Source: Branchiostoma floridae
Taxonomy: Eukaryota > Chordata > Leptocardii > Amphioxiformes > Branchiostomatidae
Reading direction: 5' to 3'
DNA length: 64,000 nt
Assembly (NCBI RefSeq): GCF_000003815.2
Contig: NC_049993.1
Location: 9,915,050 to 9,979,049 of the forward strand
Positions 21,601 to 34,638 of this stretch are shown piece after piece. The position numbers were made by a program, and so were the translations under genes. Numbering within the stretch: position 1 is the first letter of the stretch; the number at the start of each line of letters is the position of its first letter. Under the pieces are notes generated by a model that saw nothing but the letters and a program-made list of their open reading frames with translations, had not been told where the DNA came from and did no database searches.

Positions 21601-24600
21601 AAAACCTACAGAAACGGGAGTCAATAACCGTAAACGGCGATTAGAAATGTTCTCATGAATGTTTATGTGTGAAGCAGGCAAGATGATCTGTGTATTTCGT
21701 TTTAAATAACCCTTGCACCTAGCTTAGCCTTTTTGGCATGCAAACATTTTATACAAAATCGATCAAGTAATGGGTCGTTTTCATATGCTCCCGAGAAAGA
21801 ACCTGGTCTATGCACGAATGAACCAGGATGCATGATGAAATTATAAAGGGTGACAATGTGATCAAACACGTTAACAAAGACGACCATGTCCCCAAAACGA
21901 AGGGATACTTGTGGTAGATCGATGTACAATGATTTATCTATTCATTTGTTTCATAATGTGTTATGCTGTAACGTTGCCACACTTTTGGGCACAATCAGCG
22001 GTCGGTTTTGAATCCGGGACCTCTGGGGATTGGGCCAAACACCTTACCGATAGGGCCACACGATGCCACCCCGTGTGGAGCATTCTAGAAAACATTACCT
22101 ACATCAGTTGCTACTCACATGTAGTCCGTGGCGTTGCAGCTCTCCACCGCGGAGCCTGGTCTGTGAACGTACATGCCGTACTCCTGGCCACGGGCGTAGA
22201 TAAAGTGCATCGGAGCATTGTAGAAACTGTGGTCTGGGTCTTCATTGCCTAGAATGGTCAAAGCGGTAAGTTACTATTAGTCAATCCATTTATTAATTTC
22301 TATCATACTCACTACACAAAAGTTACTCATGCAACTCGATAAAGATTTATCCGAGTTTCCAAACTAATCCAGATGCTCGTGTAACGTTAACGTTATCTCA
22401 TTATCTGGGTTTTGAACATTCATTGACATTTCTTGCTTGATAACTGTATATGATACAATATATGACAATTTCTACAACAATCATAAAACAGAGATCCACT
22501 CTACAAAAGACAGTGTGGTATAAGTTGAAATCATGAACATGTAACGTTATATGTACGTGTATAATTTGGGGAAATTTTTAATGTCTATGCACCAATACTA
22601 GTAGTAGACCAATCCTGTCGAACACTATCTCGAACAGATAGAACTCCCTGTTCGGAGGTGTTCGAAATAGAACGATGATCGAACAGGGGCTGGGCTTCGG
22701 GATCGGTCTATTCTTACACAACACAGACTGGGATTTTTTTTCTATTTGCTTTTGGACAGACAAGGACAATGTGGCACTGCACTCAAGTTTTGTAACTTAT
22801 ATCAACAGTGCCACATACACGGTACCCATTTTTACACCTGGGTGAAGTGAGGAAAGTCGTGTAAAGTGCCTTTCCCAAGGGCACAACGTCGGGGGCATGG
22901 CGGGGATCGAACTCAGAACCTCTAGATTTCGAGCTGAACGCTCTACCAGTTACGCCACGCCCGACGCCACTGGGATTTTTGGGAACGCATGAGGCAATGT
23001 TACTCACTGATGAGTTTCCTGCGGAACATGATGGTTGTTTTGCCGTCCCGCTGTTCTCCGTAGGCGGCGGTGAGGCTGTCCCTGCCGTTATACCAGCGGT
23101 CCATCTGCGGTGTGGACCGGTCCCGGGTGTAGTAGTCCCCGATACGGTGGGTGTTCCCTATCGCTGTGCCGATCACCATGTCCACACAGTCCATAGCGTG
23201 GAGGCCTCCCCCTGAGGACAGCACAAGTCAAATATTTTAAAACAAATCGAAAGCATGTCCAGATGAGAAGACATGAAATCGGACGTACCACTGGAATCAC
23301 GGAAATGACTAGGAGGCAAACAAACGACACACAAAATGTATTTTCCTGCGGTTGGGAATATTCCCCATATTAGCTGAAGGTGTACAAAAACTGCGCTGAC
23401 CTCCTTGCTCTGGCTCGCCCTCGGGCTCGGGTTCACCCGAAGGTTCAGGCTCGCCCTCGGGTTCGCCCGAGGGTTCAGGTTCGCCCGAGGGTTCGGGTTC
23501 GCCTTCGGGCTCAGGCTCCGGTCGACCTGCGATAGTAGAAAAACAACACTTCATAGCACTTCATACCTCAATTGCTGATAAAACATTAAGGCCTACGGCA
23601 CGTTTCCAAACTGGGGCCCGGCCAGGCAGCTTTGGGGAACGAAAAGTATGATATAAGAGACACCAAACTACACAAAATGTAAAGAGAATAGATTCGTGGG
23701 CATTATCTGTGTAGATGTTTAGTTATACATGTCTATTTTCGTTTCCACAATTAGCCCAGCCGGGCCCCGGTTTGAAAATATGATGTTAGCCTACAAGGCT
23801 CTTGCCTCCCAGACTCTATGTGGGCCCTTCTCGCAGAAGAGTCTGACCAATGACATGGCTGCTGGAAGCGTGATTTACAATCAGCTAGATTTATGAAGCA
23901 TATGGTGGCATTTCTTTACCAACACAACAGATACTTTAATTCACTCAGATAGAGACGTGGGTTCCAATGGATAGATGTGAAGTTTGAAATGATTCTAGAG
24001 TCTGATCTTTTAGGACCTTAGTTTCTGTAGGCCTTACTTCCGTTTGCCCGGCACTGCCATGGGATGAAGGCTTCTGGCTCGGCCTCGGGTTCGGCCTCGG
24101 GTTCAGCCGAGGGTTCCGCCCGGGGAAAGCGCAGATGGTGGACAGCCCGGCGGCCTCGGTTCTGTAGGCATCAAACGTGTGTCAGTGTCACTGACGAAAG
24201 GCAGTAGATTCTACCTGAAACGTCTGACCGTTTCCAAAATCATACCTAGTTGTTTGAGTAATTACTACTTGACGTATCAAACGTGTTATCTATCGTTTTG
24301 TCATAAAAATTATTCACAATGAAAAGTTCTTAAGAAGTCACACTCGTGCACCATCTCTCTGCAACGGATCGACATTCTAGAAACTTAGCCTTCTAGTTTG
24401 TGAGAGGAGTGAAACAGGCTGCCTTCATCGGGTCACGCCAGCGTTAACCTTTTTTCAGCCGAGACGGGGGACGGTACTAACTTCTGGCGAATTTTGACCC
24501 AATGCTTTAGTCTCGTGCGAAAAAATCTAAACGTTTCCACAGCACCCAGGGCTGTACAACACTGATAGCTGAAGAAGACTGACACAGATTCGGTAGAAAA

Positions 24601-27600
24601 ATCCGGTGAGTGAGACAACAATCTAGTCGTTCAATACTAGATGGATGGACAGTTAGCCTGTGTTTACACAAGCTCTCGCCGGCTGGGCTTAATGACCCCC
24701 TCCCCCCGGCGGCAATCGTAGGGCCGGCCGCTAGGGGCGCGATTTTTGTCAGGCTAGATGGACAGTTACCTGAGGTGCCTGTGTCGGCTCTGCCTCTGGT
24801 TCTGGGGTAGCCTCTGCCTCTGCCTCCGGCTCTGCCTGCGGGTCCGAGCTGAAGTAGGTCACGGGGAAGTTACGGCAGGAGGCCGTCAAACCTGGAATAA
24901 CAAACGAGAAGTTAAGATTTCCTCTCGGATTGGGACTTAAAGCCGGCGGCCTCGTATACCGCCAGTCGTAAGCCTCATACGTTAAACCATTGCATGTAAA
25001 AGAACCCATGGCCATCACAGGTATCGAGAGGAGCAGGGAGTGACCCGATGTGTTTGGCGACAACGCGAGCCACAGTATAATTGCACTCATACCNNNNNNN
25101 NNNNNNNNNNNNNNNNNNNNNNNNNNNNNNNNNNNNNNNNNNNNNNNNNNNNNNNNNNNNNNNNNNNNNNNNNNNNNNNNNNNNNNNNNNNNNNNNNNNN
25201 NNNNNNNNNNNNNNNNNNNNNNNNNNNNNNNNNNNNNNNNNNNNNNNNNNNNNNNNNNNNNNNNNNNNNNNNNNNNNNNNNNNNNNNNNNNNNNCAACAG
25301 TTCTGTAGAAGGTTTTTTAGATAGCTTTTGGTAAGAAGTCTGAAACTCCTACCTTGTGGTCTCCATCCCAGACCAACCCATGTCGTTCCCTCTACCTGCA
25401 GGGCCACTTCGATCTCGTTCCCAGTCTGGAAGAGATTTTTTAGAATGGCGTCAACGGAATGAAGCATATATCTAAAACAAACTGTTACAAATGACCTATA
25501 TTTAATGGTACAAACTACAAAGTGGTGTAAACCACATACTTTTTGTACAATTTGGATACCTATTAAGGCTGCCCGACAGCTTTTGGGATCGCTAAGTAGG
25601 ATATAAAGACAAACAAAACACACAGAACGTAAAATGATTAGTCGTCAGCATAATTCGTATATATTCCTTGATAAACACTTTAATTTTTCGTTTTTCTGCA
25701 AACATCCCGGCCGGGCCCCGGTTTGAAAATTGGACCTTAGCCTAAAGCTGCCAAGTCTCTTCATCTTTAATTCTCACACAAGTAGGACGAAGAACTTGAC
25801 TAGATTGGTAGCCGTCATCTGTTTGGATGCCGTGCAGAGGATACTGTAACGTTACCTATTTGTAATTTGCATGTTCATAAGAGAAGAACGAGAGAATCTG
25901 TAAATATTGTACAGGAAAAGCAGTGGAAGATGAAATGCACTTTATTTGTCATTTTCCACACTACAGTGCCGAAAGAGACAAACTATTCAAACTAGTCAAA
26001 AAAATTTTCCCCAGCATTGCACATCGTACCAAACTACAAAAAAAACTGTTTTCCTGTTAGCACCACCCAATGCATATGTCTCCCAAAATGTCGGGAATTT
26101 CATCCTCCACTGTATACGGAAAAGAAATCAAACCCAATAGTTTTCATTTTAGATTAGAAGTATCACTAATTGATGATCCCTATTTCACTTAATGTCCACT
26201 TTGTTATTGTATCATTATCATCATTGTACTTCCATACATGTATTTTTGCAATTAGCCTTCGGGCATGAGTTTGCAATAAAAGATTATTATAATCTCGAGC
26301 TTGTCTTAAAGGCATACTACGCAGTTTTTTGCGCTCAAATTTGAAATATTCTAGAATTAAGAAATATCAGATTTACTACTACTTTTTGTCACTTTTTGAC
26401 ACTTTTGTGTCATTATTTCACGTTTGCAACGTAAAGGATTAGCCTACAAACATTCCGCTCTAGGCACCCTGTAACCTTGTGTCCCCCCAAGTTAGACCCA
26501 CCGGGTCTTGCTTGCCACTGGTAGGTCCCCCGGGGTGGGGTAATCAGTTAGCACATGCATGGCAGACTGCAGATAAAGAACACAATGGAGACCTTCTTTG
26601 GAAACACCTATCATTCTAAAATAGCATATAATCATGAACTTATTAGTCTATTTCGTAGGATATCAACAAGCTAAGGTCATATTCCCTTCAAAACTGCAAG
26701 AAACCTTGTACAGAAAGCTAGTCTACTGTACTCAGAGGAACTGTCAACTGGCCCCCCACTGGGAAGCCAGGCTGATAAGCAAGAAACAACAACACACAGA
26801 GGCAGTAACCAGCCTGTGCCCATCTGTTTCTTGGAAGATCACAATTTTTATACATCATGCTAATGTGGTGCATTGATGTCGCAGCATCTCTCAATGAATA
26901 TTGGTATGCAATGCTATAGGGTTGATTGAACTAACAATGTAAAGAAAAAGTAGGAAAAGCTACTTTTTGTTTTGTTCAAAAATCCCGTAGTATGCCTTTA
27001 AGAATCCGTTATATGATACATACGTCCATCGTCAGGATCTTCCAGTACATGTCCATCCCGTTCGTGAGTTCCCGGCGGTAGTAGCCGCGGAAGTTGGAGG
27101 GGATCGCAGTCAGCGGGGACTCTGAAAACAAGGAGCACAAAAAATAGTCAATCATAGTGAATATATTAATAACGAATCACGGTATCATCAATGAAAATGA
27201 TACCATTATGAGAAACAATAAACACGGCAATAATGAAAAAGATGGTAGCAAGAGCGAGGGCCGTGCGCATGCAGGTTGGTTAAGGTAAAATTGGAGGTTT
27301 GCAAGTACATTATTTTTAAAAAGATTTTCTGTATCTAAGCTGTACTTCTACATGCACTGAGTACATAAGATATAGGTACATGTATGCGGATTTAACTGTA
27401 CTGATGGTTACCTTCTGTGAATTGTTAGATAAAGATGAATGGATAACGTTTTTACACAGTTACTTGTTCCATGTACAGTCTCTAAAACTCTATATCTTAG
27501 CTGCACCGGGTAGGGATCTAGTATGCAGAATGGAGTATTTCGAAGTTAGAATGTACCTTTCGAGCAGTCGCGTCCAAAGTAGCCACTGTGGCAGTAGCAC

Positions 27601-30600
27601 TGCTTCTTGGGGTACGAGGTGGAGTCCACATTCACGCACACGCCGTTCCCGCTGCAGTCTGAGGCGTTCAGGCAGTCATCTGATGCACAATAGGCAATAC
27701 ATACAAGAAAGGTGAAGATCATGTGAACAGTCATCCTCCTACGCACGGTCCCCAACGGCTAGCTGACTCAGCCTATGGGGCCCTGCTATCTCATGGCCTA
27801 CCCGCAGTTACTTACAGTTCCTCGTCGCCCTGCTTATAAATATTAATGAGCTTACCCTTATATGGGCAGTCAGCCGTTGGGGATCGGGCGTAGAACTTAG
27901 AAGGATGGTGCTATGTAAGACGTAACATGATTGGCTGATAGCTTCCCAGCGGCCTTTGGAGACAGCTTTCGACAACAAAAAGCCCAAGAAAAGCCTATTC
28001 TCCGATTGGTTGACAGCTGGTTTGTGGCGACAATCATAATAACCGCTGGTAGGCCATGAGATAGCAGGGCCCCATAGGCTAATACCGTTGGGGACCGGGC
28101 GTTAGGAGGATGGTGAACAGTCGGACATGGCTAGGGGCAGGGGGTTGTTAGTACGCTGTGTTTTTTTTGTAAGGTATTGAAGAGGGAGGCCCACCCTTTT
28201 GCCTTCCAGTCCATCTACGCCACTCAATACAAGGAAACGTGTATAGTTGAGTTGTCTCAAGATGTTTTAAGGATAGGGCTAAAACATGGACATGTAGGAA
28301 AATCTACCTAATGGGCCATCAGAAGTTTTGAAAAGTTAACTGGAACAACCACGGACTAAATGAATGGACCAAGGACGGTTCCTTGTGGAATGCTACTTTG
28401 TGGAAACAAGGAAAATATGATAGCAGATATGTTGAGACCGCAATTCCTGTGATGCGATAAACCGTGCCACATACTGACCTCTGTACTGACATCTGTCTCC
28501 GCTGTATAGCCTACGGCAGGTGCTGTTCCCACACTGTCCGCCAGGGCACGCTGTGGCAATACAAACATATCACACATTGTATGTTAGAACGCAGTAATAT
28601 CAACAGTAGCGCCGTGTAAGGTGCGTGTATCGATATCAACATCAGGTCTTTGTACGTACACTTGATAATCTTTTTGCATTGCCACAAATGCAACTAGTAC
28701 TATAAAAAAATTCATCTACCATTAACAGCATGCCTGGAAAATGTGCGTCACCTCGAAATAGCTACAGCTGCTCAAAGTGATCAACTCTCACGTCCATAGG
28801 AAAGTTTGGGCTAGTCTCTAACATGTACAACTGTCTCAAATGACAAATTATGATATTTATTTTTAATAAAGTGAAGTAATCTAGTGGAGTCTCATTTTGA
28901 GAAAAGTGACGTACTTGGGCTGCCTGTTGGGACGATAGTGACGTCAGCGCAGCTCCAGAAGATGTAGTCGTTCCCGTTTGTGAGGCGCCACTCTCCCGCC
29001 TGGCGGAGCAGCCGGATAGTGCAGCGGTCGCAGGTGAAGTCAGACGGCAGGGTCAGCTCGTACCTCTGCACGCTGTGCGAAGTACAAGAACAAGACCAAG
29101 AATGATTTTACTGTTTTCCTGTCTTGATCTTAATTCTTTAACCATTTATCTCCACAGCGCAAGTCTGAAATAGGTTAAGTATCTTTCAATGGCTACGAAC
29201 ACAAGCAGTAAACCCGACAAGAAATTTAGACTTATAACGTTACATATGCATTTCATATCACAGTCAAACCGTGTATCAGAGTCCTATGTTTCACATTCTT
29301 TTCCATTCATTGCATTGTATACAGCTTCCAGGAAAGAACTTGTACTTGCAATAAAATTATCATCAGTATCAATCACTAATGACAATGTCATGTACTTTCA
29401 ATCTACTCATGTCATGTCCAGACTACATTTCTTCGTATTTAGGCCAATACATTTGTAATGCTCTAAAAAAGAGAGAATCTATTGTACAGTAACAGACCAA
29501 CTTGTCAAACTTGCATATTACACCATGTCAATACGCCATTTATGTTCACATTTCTATACTATATTTGTATGTAGTTATAGAACTTAGACGAGTATCATAA
29601 TTGTATTAATTGACTTGTTACTGTTGCCTTACAATTGTACCATGTACAAATGTTGTGCAATAAAGTTCATTCATATGTATATATATGTATTATCAGTCCT
29701 TACGTGGCGTCGTGCGCGGCGGCCCAGCCGTCCCCAGGGGTCAGCACCCGCAGGACGTCCGTGGTCGCGTTAAAGTCTGGTCCGGTGTTGTTCAAGATCT
29801 CCAGACGGATCCCTCCCTAACAAAACACAGATGATCGTTAACTATACTACAACAAGCACGCTGGCACAAAGGATATCATCACTTTATCATCACTTTCGTT
29901 AAAGTCTGGCCCCGTGTTGTTCAAGATCTCCAGACGGATCCCTCCCTAACAAAATAGAGAAACAACGTTAACTACAAGAAGCACCCAGTCATGTCAACAA
30001 ATGATATCGTCACTTTATCATCATTTTAATCTAAGTCTGCTACAGTGTTGTTCAGGATCTCCAGCTAGGCGGATACTTCCCTGATGAACAACGTTAACTA
30101 CAGCAAGCACCCAGTCATTAAACAAATGATATCATCACTTCATCGTCACTTTCTTTAAAGTATGGTGCCTGGACATTGAGAGCTGTTCTTAGAAGTGTCA
30201 TATATGGAATGGAGACAGTTGGGAGGCGTGGATCAGCTATGTGTGAAAGGGGCTTACCACTGCAAGAAGCATATAGAAAGTAGCCTATCTCTGCCAGCAA
30301 CATTAGTAATGTCCAAGAAGTATACGCACTGGTCCAGCTTGCCTTCCTCATAATTTTTTCTAGATATATTGTACGTTTTCCAATTTGTCATAGTAGGAAT
30401 GATGTGCCATTAACCAAACTACAGTGCTGGAAATTACCATCTGCAATCAATAGTAAGCAACTTCTTGGTCCTATGAATATGCCCATATGTATAATAGCGC
30501 ATATGTACACCTAGTACCTGTTGACTCCGTTATGTTTCTGCTGTTAACAGCGCAACCTGTCGTACTGCACTGTCATTGCAGCTTGTTCTATTTTTGATGA

Positions 30601-33600
30601 CACAACAAACCCCTTCGTTGCTTTTGGCTGTGGTCTATGAACCATTTAGACCCCAAACAGACAAGCGAGTTGATGCTGCATTGCAAACATTTTTCCATCC
30701 ATGGGAGGGCGAGAGGGGTTGGCTGTGTGATTTATTACGTCGATGAAGGTTTATAGACATCCAGGTAGTAAGATACGCCAAATAGCAATTACTCAAGCAG
30801 CTGGATATGGTTTAGGAAGCCCGGTCAGACATTTCAGATAACGTTCGTTATCTTTCGTAAGTGACACTGATGAAAGTGTCATTTATTGTATTTTGTAACT
30901 ATCGATCGGGGAACGGTCATGGGTCACAGAACAATGCAAATACAAGTAGATGATGCATTCTTTATCTATAGAATACTTGTAGATCGCTTACAGAGAAAAC
31001 ATTTGTTTGAAATCAACAAAGCTCCAACGTGTCGGCAAATTATCAACATAAATCCAATCAAGTTTAGTTTAGTTTTGTACTCTTAAAGCATAGGTTAGGC
31101 TCCGGTTATTTGGGGACGTTTTTCTATGCGTTTTTATCGGGCTCTCTAGTTTGTTCGTGTGTTTTCTTGATGTCTCGCGACCTGTAAAAACGTTAAAAAA
31201 AACAGCCGGAGCCTAACCTCTGCTCGGAGAGTACTGTTGGTCTTCAATGTTTTTAACAACCTTCCCCTCCTCCCAGAAATGTTATATCTAGACATAATTG
31301 CTCGGTGCCAGGTACGGACGGCACGGTTGTCATGACGTCACTATGTATTGAAAAGCTGAAGGGCATTCTTTGCACGCAAGTCACTCAACAACTGCAACAC
31401 CTGCTAATGTATGCATAGACACACGGCACTGAATCACTCAGGACTTATGGTGGCATCTCACTGCTTCAATGACTTTCTGAACCCTTTTACTAATGAATAT
31501 ACTTGCTTTGCATGCTGAACATTGCGATGCCTTCTTAAAATAAATATTATGCTTCAAAGATAATCTAACGTATTTGGAAAACCACAATAAATTGATCTTG
31601 TGAGAGGTATTTCCAAACGGTTGAGCATATAGCTAAAGGTGGTATGTCATTGCACTTGGGGCACCGGTGCGGCACTGCGGGGTTCGAAAGATTCCTCAAC
31701 GAATTTCAGAAATGAAGAACAATTTCCTTACGTTGTGTGTACAGTATTTTGTTGTCTTCTAAGTCATACATTTACGTATTACGCAACATCTAAATTATCT
31801 AAAAAGATCGGCGAAAATGACACAACAGTGCCGCAGTGAACGAACCCTGCAGTGCCGCATCGGTGCCCCAANNNNNNNNNNNNNNNNNNNNNNNNNNNNN
31901 NNNNNNNNNNNNNNNNNNNNNNNNNNNNNNNNNNNNNNNNNNNNNNNNNNNNNNNNNNNNNNNNNNNNNNNAACCATGATATTCATTTTAAGAAGGCATC
32001 ACGTTTTCAGAATGCAAAGCTGGTAGTATGTTGAGTACTTAAAGGTACTAGGTTTCAGAAAGTCATTGAAGCGAAAACGCGGGACAACATTTCACTGTCC
32101 GAAACGTGACTTTGACAGAAACGTCGAGTCACTCGAGTGACTTTAATAGACATCACAGTTTTCATGCTGTGACCTCAGCAGTCCTAGTGAGTGGTTGGTT
32201 TGTCTTATCGAAAAAAAATAAACGATTTGAATGAAATTAAAAGACGGACTGTAACTCAAGATAGCAGTAAATCAAACTTAAAAATGTGGTTAACAGACAC
32301 GATAATTACTTAATCGCCAGGTTTGTTATTGACAGTCTGTGAATGCCACCGGGCAATCGTATGGCTCAAAGGTCACTGGTCTCGGCCTTGCACAATCCGT
32401 GTGATACGCCGGAGGGCAGTTATGTCGGCTGCACAATACAGGTCTACAGTTACTAAAAAACAAAATGATCAAGGTATCATGAAGGGGAAGGCCCGTACCC
32501 TTGCTGAGGTCATAGGGGCACTGTGCTATTAAATCATGTTGTCAATAGGCAACATGTATGAACTACGCCCCCCCCCCCCTTCATCTTGACTATTTTTACC
32601 TAGCCTAGACAAAGAATGGTCTTTAAATTGCATGGCGCTGAAGCCAAAACATGCATAGGGTATGTTGGTAGTGTATTTGCAAACAGGCTGGCAAGTTGAT
32701 GTTCCGGACATGCACGCATTAGCATGTATGGGAGGGGGCATTCAATAGGTGAAAAGGTTCGCTATTGAAAACTTCTGGCTATCTATTCTCTTTACATATA
32801 CCTTTCATTTCACATATCCACGCATGCGCAATAAACATGCGTTCTTCCTCCTTTGCACAATATCCAAAGTAACACGCAGCTACTTATTAAATCAAATTAG
32901 TGTTTCAGTTTTAAAATATCACCAGTTTCCTGAGAACAGAAAAGATTCATTTTCATTTATTTGCTCATCCGGGAAACGCATTTGTTGCTTTAGCTGTTGG
33001 GCGACCTCAACAGAAAAATTACTTCACACATAAAGATAACGGAACGTATGGCAGACATATAAACTAGCACCATATGATAAACAAAAGTTGGCGTAAAAAA
33101 TGAAATTTTCCAAAGAGTGTACGACAAAAGCCAGTTAATTACACAACGGATAACGCACACTTCTGTTAACTGCATGCAATCCCAAAATCCCAAGCCGGTG
33201 CGGTCCAGCTGGATAACTTCGCATTATTGCACTACCCGGATAATTGCATGAAATATGAACTACGCTAACAAATAGGCTGTGCAATTGAACGGTACTGTAG
33301 TACCAAATGACGTCAGTGCTCACCACGTGCGCGTACGCCATGTGCCAGGTGACGTTGAACGTGGAGCCGGCCAGGAAGGTCGTCATCGGGCCCATTCCTG
33401 TGGACAAAAACATATTAGATCATCTTAAGATACAAGAATCTGAGAGTTCTACAAAGAGCCTAGCCTCCTTAGCAGATTTCTGAAGCGGAGGCGGTTATTA
33501 CTCGGGGGAGCGCCGGTTCACAATTTCAAAACCTTTTCCCACCACCACCACAACCGACAAAAATCAACGCCACTGATCCAGAAATCTAGTTTGTGAGTAG

Positions 33601-34476
33601 GTCTTGATGAGATCTTGTAGTGATTCGATTTTGGGCCCCCTAGTGGCTTGATACAGTTTCGATACCTTGAATTTGTGAATGGTGGATAGTTTATATATAT
33701 ATACATGAAGAAAGGTGGATATTAGTAGTTTATACACAATAATCATAAGTCGGAAGACATTCCACTTAGGGTATTCAAGATTTCAATCTTGTTCTCGGGA
33801 ACTTGACCTTACCTCATGCCAAGACAAGTTGCCAGGTTAATGCAAACATTTTATTTATAGTGTTACTTTAGTATTTAATTTAGTATTATTATGTACAGGA
33901 CGTCCAAGCAAACTGAATCAGCTAAAAGGCAAAATATTTCTATTCTTTCATACGTTAAGTGTCACATATATTCAAGACTAAAAAAACAACGGAATCCACA
34001 ATATAACGACATTGCCAATCTTAAAAGTATAGTGCAGGTTCATTGGGGCTAGCGCTGCTGGTTGAAAGCAGCACCTCTTACTGACTTCTGACAAATCCTT
34101 CCGGAATTCTCAAATTGGACACCAGACATACACATATACACATGGAACAAGTATATTTCATAGAGTAGTGACACAGTACTCTTCTCAGTTGGATATATAA
34201 GTCAGTTAGCCGTACCAGCTACTTCAAGGTCCTATTGAGCTCAAGAAGGAGGTTAATGAACTACAGACGACGTTTTCACAAAGAGAGAAAAATGCCAATC
34301 AATTATTTATAAGAAGATCTTTCTCCGTATCGTTTCATTATGGGCACATGTGAGGCTTAAAGAGAAATGCACGCAACTTTGTCGATATTACAGCACTCTC
34401 CCCTATTGCGTCAGACTCCTCAATGAAAACTTGTAGTGTTTTTTAAAGGAATGTCAGTGTAGCGTATTTAATATGT

Positions 34477-34512
<36 letters not shown>

Positions 34513-34577
34513 AAATGATCATTGTACAAAATTGCAATTCAGCCGTTAGGCTGCAACAGTTTTTAATCCAATAAACC

Positions 34578-34638
<61 letters not shown>

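Noticed and set aside
22749-22972. Functional tRNA gene
   Set aside because: A and B boxes are present but the cloverleaf is imperfect, and the sequence continues into a SINE body shared with 9103-9345.
24749-25623. Long open frames across the N gap
   Set aside because: They are open only because N codons are counted as residues.
26634-26876. 80-residue frame inside the piggyBac-like element
   Set aside because: No transposase motifs; the element is non-autonomous.
30118-30351. 77-residue minus-strand frame with a hydrophobic segment
   Set aside because: It lies in an intron of the DOMON gene beside degenerate exon-edge copies, without promoter or domain evidence.
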